Shown here in pieces: positions 8,374 through 15,917 of a DNA stretch of 64,000 bases. The notes beneath the pieces were generated by a model. It was given only the letters and a program-made list of their open reading frames with translations, searched no databases and was not told where the DNA came from. Each line of letters begins with the position of its first letter. Position 1 is the stretch's first letter. Both the position numbers and the translations under genes were made by a program. This DNA is from Hyphomicrobiales bacterium. Its GTDB lineage: Bacteria > Pseudomonadota > Alphaproteobacteria > Rhizobiales > Xanthobacteraceae. The stretch spans positions 372,001 through 436,000 of the forward strand of contig JAFKKG010000009.1 in the NCBI GenBank assembly GCA_017305715.1, given 5' to 3'.

Positions 8374-9360
8374 CTAGTTTCCGAACAATCCGCCGAACAA
8401 CCCGCCGGGCCGCTGCTGCGGCGGAGGTGGCGGCTGTTGCTGGAATTGCGGCTGCGGCGGCAGGCCCGACGGCGGCGGACGCGGCGCGGCCTGCTTCGGC
8501 GCCGGCGGACGCTTGGCGACGGGAGGCGGTGGCGGCGGCTTTGGCGGTTCGGGCTGCGCGCTGACGATGGTCTGGTCCGGGCCTTTGCAGTCGGTCAGCC
8601 AGATATCGTAGACCGGGTGCTCGACGCCGTGCAGGCCGGGGCTTGCGGCGTACATCCAGCCCGAGAAGATCCGCTTCACCTCGCCCTGCAGCGTGATCTC
8701 GTCGACCTCGACAAAGGCGTCGGTGTTGGCGGCTTCCGTGGCCGGGCGGGTGTAGCAGGCCGATGTCTTCACGCGCAGCGCGCCGAACTGGACGGTCTCG
8801 CCGATATCCTCGTCGAAATTGATGATACGTCCGGTGATCTTGTCGAGGCCCGAAAAGCTCGCCTTCTTGTTGGTCACCTTCGATGCCGGCGGCTCGGACA
8901 CCACCTCGTCGCCCGGCTGCAGGCTGGCGGAGGCCGGCGGCACCGGTCCCTTGGGCTGGCGCTGTCCCGGAGCCGGACTGCCCGGCGGCGCGTTGGCAAC
9001 GCCCGGCCCACCCGGCTGCGGCGGCGCTACCGCGATACCCGGCTGGGTATTCTGCGGAACCACGGTGGAGCCCGGCGGCGGTGCCAGCGGCTGAGTCTGC
9101 ACGCTGCCGGGGGCCGGCACGCCCTGCCCCGGCGGCAGACGGTTTGGCGTCGGCAGCAGGCGGCCGCGCGGCAATTCCGGCACTTCCTCGTCGTCGTCGG
9201 GCGGCTGCTGTTGCTGATTTCCACGCGGGATCGCGCCCGGCGGCCGCAGCGGCGGATCGGAAAAAATATTGCCGATCTGCGCGCGCGCGGGCGGCGCAAG
9301 CGAGATTGTCGAGGCGGCCAGCAGGGCCGCAAAACCAGTCAGGGCAATGGTTCGAAACAT
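8374..9360 (-). CDS. DUF2155 domain protein, secreted, proline-rich
   Basis: 328 residues. A Sec signal peptide (about 1-27, cleavage after PARA) is followed by a Pro/Gly/Gln-rich low-complexity stretch to about residue 155. Next is the DUF2155 domain: LDKITGRIINFDEDIGE, then ACYTRP, TDAFVEVDEITL, FSGWMYAASPGLHGVEHPVYDIWLTDC. Two conserved Cys flank the domain. The C-terminal 80 residues are again Pro-rich and end in LFGGLFGN. The family is common next to complex I and cell-envelope genes in alphaproteobacteria, but its function is unknown. An outer-membrane or periplasmic role is likely. It is convergent with the gene ending at 8320. Confidence 0.85.
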   Translation of the reverse strand: MFRTIALTGFAALLAASTISLAPPARAQIGNIFSDPPLRPPGAIPRGNQQQQPPDDDEEVPELPRGRLLPTPNRLPPGQGVPAPGSVQTQPLAPPPGSTVVPQNTQPGIAVAPPQPGGPGVANAPPGSPAPGQRQPKGPVPPASASLQPGDEVVSEPPASKVTNKKASFSGLDKITGRIINFDEDIGETVQFGALRVKTSACYTRPATEAANTDAFVEVDEITLQGEVKRIFSGWMYAASPGLHGVEHPVYDIWLTDCKGPDQTIVSAQPEPPKPPPPPPVAKRPPAPKQAAPRPPPSGLPPQPQFQQQPPPPPQQRPGGLFGGLFGN

Positions 9361-9601
9361 CTCGCGGCTTTAAAAGGCGAATCGGGCTCGCGACATAGTA
9401 CAGACTAATCCGCCGCTCGCGTGTCCTCCGGTTAACACGGCGAATACGGCGGGGAAAGGGCGGTTTCCCGCGCTTTCCGTTCCACTGGTCAGTCCCCGCC
9501 ACACGTGGAATAGTCTTGACGTACCCGCCCTCGCCCGGCCCATCCGTGGCGAAAACCATCAAAATCCGGGACAACCGGAGCCGTTGGAGGAAATCCCAGC
9601 C

Positions 9602-10381
9602 ATGACCGATCGAATTCGCCTGGACGGCCGGGTCGCCGTCGTCACCGGCGCGGCCGGCGTCATCGGAACCGCTGCTATTAAGCTGCTGGCCGAGCGCGGC
9701 GCGCGCATTGTCGCGGTCGACCGCAGGCAGGCCGATCTGGCCGCCGCCATCAAGGAACTGCCGGCCTCCGCCGAGGCGCTGGCGATTGCCGCCGATGTCA
9801 CCAGCGAGGACGAGGTCGCCGACTATGTCCGCACCGCCGTCGACCGGTTCGGCACCATCGACGCCTTCTACAACAACGCCGGCATCGAGGGCGACATCAA
9901 GCCGATCCCGCAATATTCGCTGGAGAGTTTTCGAAAGGTGCTCGACGTCAACGTGGTCGGTGTCTTCCTCGGCATGAAGCATGTGCTGCCGGTGATGCTC
10001 AAACAGAACAAGGGCAGCATCATCAACACCGCCTCGATCGCCGGGCTGATGGGCTCGCCCCATATCGCCGTCTACAGCGCCAGCAAGCACGCCGTCATCG
10101 GGCTCACCAAGAGCGCGGCCTGGGAATGCACCGGCACCGGCGTGCGCGTCAATTGCGTCTGCCCCGGCCTGATCGACAGCCGCATGCTGTCGACGATCTT
10201 CCAGGGCCGCAATGGCGGCAACGCCCCGATGCCGATCGAAAAGATGGTAGACCGGATTCCGGCCCGCCGGCTGGGCCAGGCCTCCGAAGTCGCCTCCATC
10301 GTGGCGTTCCTCGCCTCCGACGAGGCGAGCTACGTCTCCGGCTCCGCCTACACCGTCGATGGCGGCCGCACGGCCGCGTAA
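9602..10381 (+). CDS. Short-chain dehydrogenase/reductase
   Basis: 259 residues from the ATG that follows GGAGGAAATCCCAGCC. A classical SDR: TGAAGVIG coenzyme loop near residues 17-24, NNAG near 92, catalytic Ser (TASIAG), YSASK with Tyr and Lys, and a C-terminal VSGSAYTVDGG. The loop ending in Asp (VAVDRRQ) suggests NAD(H) over NADP(H). The substrate is unknown. A hydrolase and a transporter follow on the same strand, but a palindromic repeat separates this gene from them, so operon membership is uncertain. Confidence 0.88.
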   Translation: MTDRIRLDGRVAVVTGAAGVIGTAAIKLLAERGARIVAVDRRQADLAAAIKELPASAEALAIAADVTSEDEVADYVRTAVDRFGTIDAFYNNAGIEGDIKPIPQYSLESFRKVLDVNVVGVFLGMKHVLPVMLKQNKGSIINTASIAGLMGSPHIAVYSASKHAVIGLTKSAAWECTGTGVRVNCVCPGLIDSRMLSTIFQGRNGGNAPMPIEKMVDRIPARRLGQASEVASIVAFLASDEASYVSGSAYTVDGGRTAA

Positions 10382-10386
10382 GGAAT

Positions 10387-10463
10387 TGTCATTCCGGGGC
10401 GCGCAAGCGAACCCGGAATCTCGAGATTTCGGGTTCGATGCTTCGCATCGCCCCGGAATGACA
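10387..10463. repeat. Nested palindromic repeat (REP-like)
   Basis: Outer arms GTCATTCCGGGGCG (10388-10401) and CGCCCCGGAATGAC (10449-10462) are perfect complements. An inner pair AACCCGGAAT / ATTTCGGGTT is centred on CTCGAG. The structure would form one long hairpin in RNA. Similar elements are frequent intergenic repeats in Bradyrhizobium as I recall. It lies between the SDR and hydrolase genes and may stabilise or stop the upstream transcript. Confidence 0.7.
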
Positions 10464-10488
10464 GTGCAAAATAACAGAGGTCTTCGCC

Positions 10489-11433
10489 ATGCCCGTTGTT
10501 CTCGATCCCGACGCCGCCGCCGTCTACAAGGCTTTTCAGGAAGCCGGCCGCCCGCCCTATGAGTCGGGCACGGCGGCCCAGGCCCGCGCGATGTATCTGG
10601 CCGCCCGTGCCGTTTCCAATCCGGAGCCACCGGAGCTGGAATCGGCAAAGCCGCTGTCGATCCCCGCCCCGCATGGCGCGATCCCGGCCCGCATCTACAC
10701 GCCGAAGACACTGCGCAAAAACAATGGCCTCGCGCCCTGCCTCGTATTCTACCATGGCGGCGGCTGGGTGATCGGCGACCTCGACTCCCACGATGTCGTC
10801 TGCCGCAAGCTCGCGCATGAGGGCGAATTGATCGTGATCTCGATCGACTACCGCCTCGCCCCCGAACACAAATTCCCCGCCGCCGTCGACGACGCCATGT
10901 CGGCCGTCAAATGGATCGCATCGAACGCCAAAGAACTCGGCATCGATGCATCGCGCCTCGTGGTCGGCGGCGATTCGGCCGGCGGCAATCTTGCGGCCGT
11001 CACAGCCCTCGCCGCGCGCGACGGCGACGGCCCCAAGCTCGCCGGCCAGGTGCTGATCTATCCCGCCACCGATTTCAGCTGGTCGCATCCCTCGCACAGC
11101 GAGCCCGAGACCAGCATCCTCCTGACGCATTCCGTGATCCGATGGTTCGGCAACCACTATCTCGGCGATGCCGACATCAATGACTGGCGCGCCTCGCCCG
11201 CGCGCGCCAAAACATTGGCCGGTCTGCCGCCGGCCTATCTGCTGACCGCCGGCGCCGATCCCCTGCGCGACGAAGGCGACGAATACGCCGCGCGATTGAA
11301 GGAAGCCGGCGTTCCCGTCACCTACAAGCACTTTCCCGGCCAATTCCACGGCTTCTTCACCATGGGAAAGTTGCTGCAACAGGCCAATGTTGCGGCAACT
11401 GACATTGCGACCTGGCTGAAGTCGCTGAATTGA
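10489..11433 (+). CDS. Alpha/beta hydrolase, hormone-sensitive-lipase family esterase
   Basis: 314 residues. HSL-family signs are the oxyanion-hole motif HGGG near residue 87 (FYHGGGWVIGD), the nucleophile elbow GDSAGG near residue 164, the acid in DPLRDEGDEYA, and the catalytic His in FHGFF near the C-terminus. This points to a cytosolic esterase or lipase for short acyl esters. The gene is 9 bp upstream of the transporter start, so these two are very likely co-transcribed. The true substrate is not evident. Confidence 0.9.
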   Translation: MPVVLDPDAAAVYKAFQEAGRPPYESGTAAQARAMYLAARAVSNPEPPELESAKPLSIPAPHGAIPARIYTPKTLRKNNGLAPCLVFYHGGGWVIGDLDSHDVVCRKLAHEGELIVISIDYRLAPEHKFPAAVDDAMSAVKWIASNAKELGIDASRLVVGGDSAGGNLAAVTALAARDGDGPKLAGQVLIYPATDFSWSHPSHSEPETSILLTHSVIRWFGNHYLGDADINDWRASPARAKTLAGLPPAYLLTAGADPLRDEGDEYAARLKEAGVPVTYKHFPGQFHGFFTMGKLLQQANVAATDIATWLKSLN

Positions 11434-11442
11434 CCTGCAACA

Positions 11443-12651
11443 ATGCTGATCTTTGGGATACCCGTCGACTTCATCCTGTTCGCGCTCACACTGCTTGGCG
11501 TCGCGCTGTTTCACCACCACACACTGCCGGTCGCGCTGGCCGGGCTGTCGGCGATCATCCTCTACAAGCTGACCTTCACGGGATTCAAATATGGCGCCGG
11601 CCTTGGCGGCTTCGGCCACCACATGGCCCATGAATGGGTCACGCTCGCCAATCTGTTCCTGCTGCTGACGGGATTTGCACTGCTGTCGCGGCACTTCGAG
11701 GAGAGCCGGATTCCCCAGGAGATGCCGGCGCTGCTGCCGGACGACTGGAAGGGCGGCGTCATCCTTCTGGTGCTGGTGTTTTTGCTCTCGAGCTTCCTCG
11801 ACAATATCGCCGCGGCCCTGATCGGCGGCACCGTGGCGCGCAGCGTCTTCCGGGGCAAGGTCCATATCGGCTATCTCGCGGCCATTGTCGCCGCCTCGAA
11901 TGCCGGAGGCGCCGGCAGCGTCGTCGGCGACACCACGACCACCATGATGTGGATCGCCGGCGTCAGCCCGCTCGCCGTCGTCGCGGCTTACATCGCCGCT
12001 GTGGTTGCGATGCTGATCTTCGCGGTACCCGCATCGGTGCAGCAGCAACGCTATTCGCCGATCGTCAAGAATCCGCCGAGCGGACTGAAGATCGACTCTA
12101 CCCGCGTGTTCATCGTCGCGGCCATTCTGGTGGCTGCACTGGCCGCCAACATCACCGCCAATCTGAAATTCCCGGCCCTGCTCGACACCGTCCCCGTGCT
12201 CGGCATCGCGGTCTGGGCCGTGATCCTGCTGACCGCAAGCTTACGCAAGCCGGACTGGTCGGTGATGCCCGAAACGTTCAGGGGCACCATCTTCCTGCTG
12301 GCGCTGGTGACGGCGGCGTCGATGATGCCGGTTGAAAAGCTTCCCGCCGCCTCATGGCCGACAGCGCTCGGCCTCGGCTTCGTCTCCGCGGTGTTCGACA
12401 ACATCCCGCTCACCGCGCTGGCGCTGAAGCAAGGCGGCTATGATTGGGGCTATCTCGCTTATGCCGTCGGTTTCGGCGGATCGATGATCTGGTTCGGCTC
12501 CTCGGCCGGCGTCGCGTTGTCGAACATGTATCCGGAAGCCAAATCGGTCGGACGATGGATCAGCCAGGGCTGGCCGATCGCGGTCGCCTATGTCGCCGGA
12601 TTTTTCGTCATGCTTGCCGTGCTCGGCTGGCATCCCGACGCGCCACGTTGA
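11443..12651 (+). CDS. Ion-transporter-superfamily membrane carrier (NhaD/citrate-transporter-like)
   Basis: 402 residues with about 11-12 hydrophobic segments. The paired motifs SFLDNIAAALIGGT with GAGSVVGDTTTTMMWI (first half), and VFDNIPLTALAL with GGSMIWFGSSAGVALSN (second half), show the inverted-repeat architecture of the IT superfamily. The Asp-Asn pairs resemble NhaD-type Na+/H+ antiporters. Annotation as a citrate transporter is equally common for such proteins, so the substrate is left open. It lies directly behind the hydrolase gene. Confidence 0.78.
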   Translation: MLIFGIPVDFILFALTLLGVALFHHHTLPVALAGLSAIILYKLTFTGFKYGAGLGGFGHHMAHEWVTLANLFLLLTGFALLSRHFEESRIPQEMPALLPDDWKGGVILLVLVFLLSSFLDNIAAALIGGTVARSVFRGKVHIGYLAAIVAASNAGGAGSVVGDTTTTMMWIAGVSPLAVVAAYIAAVVAMLIFAVPASVQQQRYSPIVKNPPSGLKIDSTRVFIVAAILVAALAANITANLKFPALLDTVPVLGIAVWAVILLTASLRKPDWSVMPETFRGTIFLLALVTAASMMPVEKLPAASWPTALGLGFVSAVFDNIPLTALALKQGGYDWGYLAYAVGFGGSMIWFGSSAGVALSNMYPEAKSVGRWISQGWPIAVAYVAGFFVMLAVLGWHPDAPR

Positions 12652-12665
12652 TCGGAACGGGCGAA

Positions 12666-12692
12666 CGCCGCCGGGAGGTCACTCCGGCGGCG
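12666..12692. terminator. Hairpin between convergent genes
   Basis: Arms CGCCGCCGG and CCGGCGGCG are perfect 9-bp complements around a 9-base loop, 15 bases after the transporter stop. No clear T tract follows. It probably serves the transporter and perhaps the opposite small gene. Confidence 0.5.
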
Positions 12693-12721
12693 TCCCATTT
12701 CAATTCGCAAAGTCAGTCGGC

Positions 12722-13021
12722 TTAGCGGCCACCGCCGCCACCGCCGCCACCACCTCCACCGCCACCACCGGCAGTCAGCATGCTGTTGCTGTAGCGGGGA
12801 TCGAGGTTTTTCATGTATTGCGGACTGATATCAGTGCTACGCGCACCGGGTGTCCGCCTCCCCCGCCCGGGGTCCTGGGCGGTGTAATCGCCTGCGCAGC
12901 CCCACGGCACGCACGAATGGTCGGGGTGGAAAAAGAACGCGTTGGCGCTGTTCGTTCCGATCGCACCCATCGCCAGCAGCGAAAGGGAGGCGGCAGCGAA
13001 TAGTTTCGATTTGATCGACAT
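12722..13021 (-). CDS. Small secreted protein with poly-glycine tail
   Basis: 99 residues from the ATG at 13019-13021, chosen because GGAG lies 6 bases before it; in-frame ATGs 2 and 4 codons upstream lie inside that ribosome site. Residues 1-28 are a signal peptide ending SANA. The mature part begins FFFHPDHSCVPWGCAGDY, with two Cys likely to be disulphide bonded, and ends in about 14 consecutive Gly plus Arg. I do not recognise a family beyond the small Gly-rich exported proteins frequent in Bradyrhizobium. The start region contains a small hairpin (CGGTTTC/GAAACCG, 13037-13053). Confidence 0.65.
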   Translation of the reverse strand: MSIKSKLFAAASLSLLAMGAIGTNSANAFFFHPDHSCVPWGCAGDYTAQDPGRGRRTPGARSTDISPQYMKNLDPRYSNSMLTAGGGGGGGGGGGGGGR

Positions 13022-13144
13022 CTGCATCTCCATGGTTCGGTTTCTGCGAAACCGTCATGGCTCGCATGCAACTTCGACGGCGCGAGATGGCAGCCGGTTC
13101 GGTGAAGGCCCCCTGAAAAATTGCCGCATGCCGGCAATGAACCT

Positions 13145-13166
13145 GACGTCGCGCTGCCGCGACGTC
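13145..13166. terminator. Perfect 9-bp hairpin
   Basis: GACGTCGCG and CGCGACGTC with a 4-base loop. It lies on the exit side of the minus-strand GlxA-type gene, so a terminator is the simplest reading, although no T run is present. Confidence 0.4.
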
Positions 13167-13190
13167 GACAGCCCTGCCGCCGTGGCCCGA

Positions 13191-14138
13191 TCACCCGGCC
13201 CGCGCGGCGCGGCGCAGCGATTGCGGCGGCTGACCGAAGGCGCGGATGAAGGCGCGGCGCATCCGCTCGGGATCGCGGAAGCCGGTGGTTTCGGCGACGC
13301 GTTCGATCGCCTCGCTGGAGGATTGCACACGCTGCCGGGCCACTTCGATCCGCAAGCGCTCGACCGCCTTTGACGGCGTGGTGCCGGTTTCGGCGATGAA
13401 GGCGCGGGTGAAATGCCGCGAACTCATCCCGGCGTGCTCGGCCAGGTCCTCCACCGTGAGCGGCGCATCGAGATGTTCGCGCGCCCACGCCAGCAGCGGA
13501 CCAAAGCGGCCGGTCGGCGCCTTCAATTCCAGCAGCGACGAGAATTGCGACTGGCCGCCGCTGCGGCGGTGGTACAATACGAGCTGCTTGGCGGTGCGCT
13601 GCGCGACCTCGTCGCCATAATCCTCGACCACCATCGCGAGCGCGAGATCGATGCCCGCGCTGATTCCGGCCGAGGTCCAGATATTGCCGTCGCGCGCGTA
13701 GATGCGATCGGCTTCGAGCTTCACCTTCGGATAGGCCGAGACGAAATGGCGCGTGCGCTGCCAATGCGTGGTGGCGCGGCGGCCGTCGAGCAGGCCGGCC
13801 TCGGCGAGCACGTAGGCCCCGGAGCAAACGCTGGCGACGCGAACGCCGCGTTTGGCCAGGGCGCGCACGAAGGCCAGGGTCTTCGGGCAGGTCGCCGCCG
13901 TTCGCACACCGTTGCCGCCCGCCACGATCAACGTCGTGATCGCGCTGGATGGTTTCAGGCCACGCGCCAGCATCTCGACACCCGACGAGCTGCGCACCGG
14001 GCCCGGCGTCGCCGCCAGGGTCTTGATCGCAGGGTCGTTGCCGGCGAAGCGGGCCGCGATCTCGAACACCGAGATCGGACCCGACGCATCGAGCAACTGG
14101 AAGTCCGGATAGATCAGCACACCGATCATTTGAGGCAA
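13191..14138 (-). CDS. GlxA-type AraC-family regulator with DJ-1/PfpI domain
   Basis: 315 residues if started at TTG 14138; an ATG three codons in (14129) is the alternative, and AAGGA lies upstream of both. The N-terminal DJ-1/PfpI-like domain (residues 4-170) contains the nucleophile-elbow VCSGAYVLAEAG. The C-terminal 100 residues are two AraC helix-turn-helix motifs (LTVEDLAEHAGMSSRHFTRAF, VAETTGFRDPERMRRAF). Such proteins activate amine or quaternary-ammonium catabolism or related genes. It is divergently oriented from a second DJ-1 protein across a 240-bp gap, the likeliest target. Confidence 0.88.
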   Translation of the reverse strand: MPQMIGVLIYPDFQLLDASGPISVFEIAARFAGNDPAIKTLAATPGPVRSSSGVEMLARGLKPSSAITTLIVAGGNGVRTAATCPKTLAFVRALAKRGVRVASVCSGAYVLAEAGLLDGRRATTHWQRTRHFVSAYPKVKLEADRIYARDGNIWTSAGISAGIDLALAMVVEDYGDEVAQRTAKQLVLYHRRSGGQSQFSSLLELKAPTGRFGPLLAWAREHLDAPLTVEDLAEHAGMSSRHFTRAFIAETGTTPSKAVERLRIEVARQRVQSSSEAIERVAETTGFRDPERMRRAFIRAFGQPPQSLRRAARAG

Positions 14139-14211
14139 TGTCCTTAAATGAGGGAATTATGGCATTTCGGACAAGAAGGCATCATGACAGGATAGATAAG
14201 TCAAGGCCGGG

Positions 14212-14345
14212 GTTGGGATGCCCGGACTTGATCCGGGCATCCATCGTGCTTCGCAACAGTCGCTGCGAAGCGGATGGATTGCCGGGTCCCTGGGCGGAGC
14301 GCAAGCGACGCCGTTCTTCAAACGGCTACGCCCGGCAAGGACAGG
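14212..14345. repeat. Palindromic intergenic repeats
   Basis: The first unit is ATGCCCGGA / TCCGGGCAT (14219-14241) around CTTGA. It is followed by GATGGATTGCCGGGTCCC, then a run ending in GCCCGGCAA that pairs with GGATTGCCGGG. The block fills much of the spacer between the two divergent DJ-1 genes, so promoter elements there must lie close to each start. It resembles dispersed repeats known from Bradyrhizobium. Confidence 0.55.
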
Positions 14346-14379
14346 CGTGGCCAGAACTCGCAAACCTTAGGAGGTCGTC

Positions 14380-15066
14380 ATGTCCGCGCCGCTTCAAATC
14401 GGTCTGGTGCTGTTTCCGAAGGTAACCCAGCTCGATTTCACCGGGCCCTTGCAGGTGTTCTCCAGCGTGCCCGGCGCACAGGTACATCTGATCTGGAAGC
14501 GCATCGAGCCGGTCTCGAGCGACTCCGTGATGATGCTGACGCCGACCATCGCCTTTGCGGATTGCCCCCAGCTCGACGTCATCTGCGTGCCGGGCGGGTT
14601 CGGCACCGACGACATGATCAACGACGAGGAGATGCTGGCGTTCCTGAAGCAGCAGGCCGAAGGAGCGAAGTTCGTCACCTCGGTCTGCACGGGATCGCTG
14701 GTGCTCGGCGCGGCCGGCCTGCTGAAAGGCTACCGCGCGGCGACGCACTGGACCGCGATGGATTTCCTCTCCGCGTTCGGCGCCACGCCAACCAGGACCC
14801 GCGTCTGCGTCGACCGCAACCGCGTCACCGGCGGCGGCGTCACCGCAGGGATCGACTTTGCGCTGACGCTGGTGTCGCTGCTGGTCGACCGGCGCACCGC
14901 GGAAGCAATCCAGCTCCGGCTCGAATACAACCCGGCGCCACCGTTCAATTCAGGCTCGCCCGATACCGCGCCGCCGGAAATCCTCGCACTGATGAAGGAG
15001 CGGATCGCACCGGCGCAAATCCGCCGCGGCGAAATGATCAATCGCGCCGCCGCACGGCTGGGGTAA
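14380..15066 (+). CDS. DJ-1/PfpI family protein, isonitrile hydratase-like
   Basis: 228 residues, the same length as Pseudomonas putida isonitrile hydratase InhA, which hydrates isonitriles to N-substituted formamides. The family nucleophile is in TSVCTGSLVLGAAGLL near residue 104, preceded by the loop VPGGFGTDDM near 70. DFTGPLQVF near the N-terminus carries the conserved Asp. ATHWTAMDFL and GGGVTAGIDFAL complete the pattern. It starts after GGAGGTCGTC. The neighbouring GlxA-type regulator may control it. Another DJ-1 activity (amidase or glyoxalase-like) is not excluded. Confidence 0.82.
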   Translation: MSAPLQIGLVLFPKVTQLDFTGPLQVFSSVPGAQVHLIWKRIEPVSSDSVMMLTPTIAFADCPQLDVICVPGGFGTDDMINDEEMLAFLKQQAEGAKFVTSVCTGSLVLGAAGLLKGYRAATHWTAMDFLSAFGATPTRTRVCVDRNRVTGGGVTAGIDFALTLVSLLVDRRTAEAIQLRLEYNPAPPFNSGSPDTAPPEILALMKERIAPAQIRRGEMINRAAARLG

Positions 15067-15083
15067 CGTCAAGCTGCACCTCG

Positions 15084-15755
15084 TCATTCCCGAGCAGCAG
15101 CCTGCGCCGGGCGCCTGCGTGCCACCGTGCCGATCCGATAGGCGCAACGACGGGCACCGGCAAGGATGTGTTCGGTGCGCTCGACAGTGACACCGGCCCC
15201 CAGCACCGCGCGGAAGATCGCCAGTTCCGAGCGACACAAACCCTGGCAAGCCGCCGCCGCTGCGCAAATCGGGCAGTGATTCTCGACGAAGAGAAAGCTT
15301 CCCTGCGCGTCGTCGGTGACATCAGCCATGTAGCCCTCGCGGCTTCGCATTTTCGCGAGCGCGATGAGCTTCTGACGCAGCGAACGCCGCGCTCCGACGC
15401 CGTTCAGGTAATCGGCCACGGTCGCGCGCGCGCGATGTTCGATCAGTTCCTCCAGCCCGCGATTTCCAAACACCTCGCGCATGGAACGGAGCAAATCGAC
15501 CGTCAGATCGGCATGACGGTCGGGAAAGCGGGCGTGCCCCCGCTGCGCCAGCCGCCAGTATTTCCGTGGCCGCCCTCGCCCTTCGCGCTGATCCTCGCTC
15601 TCCACCAGACCCGCCGTTTCGAGCTTGACGAGATGCTGTCGTGCGCCGGCCGGAGTCATGCCAAGACGCGCGCCGACATCGGCGGCGGTCTGCGCGCCGC
15701 GGGTTTTCAGATCGAACAGGATACGCTCCTGGCTGCGGTCTTGGTCCTGAATCAT
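15084..15755 (-). CDS. SufR/DeoR-like winged-helix regulator with cysteine cluster
   Basis: 223 residues. The N-terminal winged helix (residues 8-70: ILFDLKTRGAQTAADVGARL, AGARQHLVKLETAGLV, GRPRKYW) matches the SufR-type subgroup of ArsR/DeoR-like repressors. The C-terminal half has clustered Cys residues, ENHCPICAAAAACQGLC, and a later Cys in GARRCAYRIG, like the iron-sulphur ligand set of SufR. It probably senses an Fe-S cluster, redox state or a metal. It is divergent from an MFS gene across 162 bp holding an inverted repeat (15767-15790), its likely operator. Confidence 0.8.
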   Translation of the reverse strand: MIQDQDRSQERILFDLKTRGAQTAADVGARLGMTPAGARQHLVKLETAGLVESEDQREGRGRPRKYWRLAQRGHARFPDRHADLTVDLLRSMREVFGNRGLEELIEHRARATVADYLNGVGARRSLRQKLIALAKMRSREGYMADVTDDAQGSFLFVENHCPICAAAAACQGLCRSELAIFRAVLGAGVTVERTEHILAGARRCAYRIGTVARRRPAQAAARE

Positions 15756-15766
15756 GATGACTTTAA

Positions 15767-15790
15767 TTTAGAAAGCAATTACTATCTAAA
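15767..15790. promoter_or_regulatory. Candidate operator TTTAGA-N12-TCTAAA
   Basis: A perfect 6-bp inverted repeat with 12-base spacer, immediately upstream of the SufR-like gene start and facing the divergent MFS gene. The local A/T-richness fits a shared promoter. Assignment as the regulator's own operator rests on position only. Confidence 0.4.
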
Positions 15791-15917
15791 CTAGTTTGGA
15801 TTTCGTTCGCTGGCAAATCCGGCGGCGCCAGGGCGCTGTCCGGCGACATGCACGACGGTCCGCGGGAAGAAAACGCGTCAAACAAAAATCCTGAGCCCCG
15901 GCAGCGAGGAAACCGAT

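Noticed and set aside
8348-10711. A 787-codon minus-strand frame
   Set aside because: It overlaps two better-supported genes in other frames or strands and the palindromic repeat, and has no domain.
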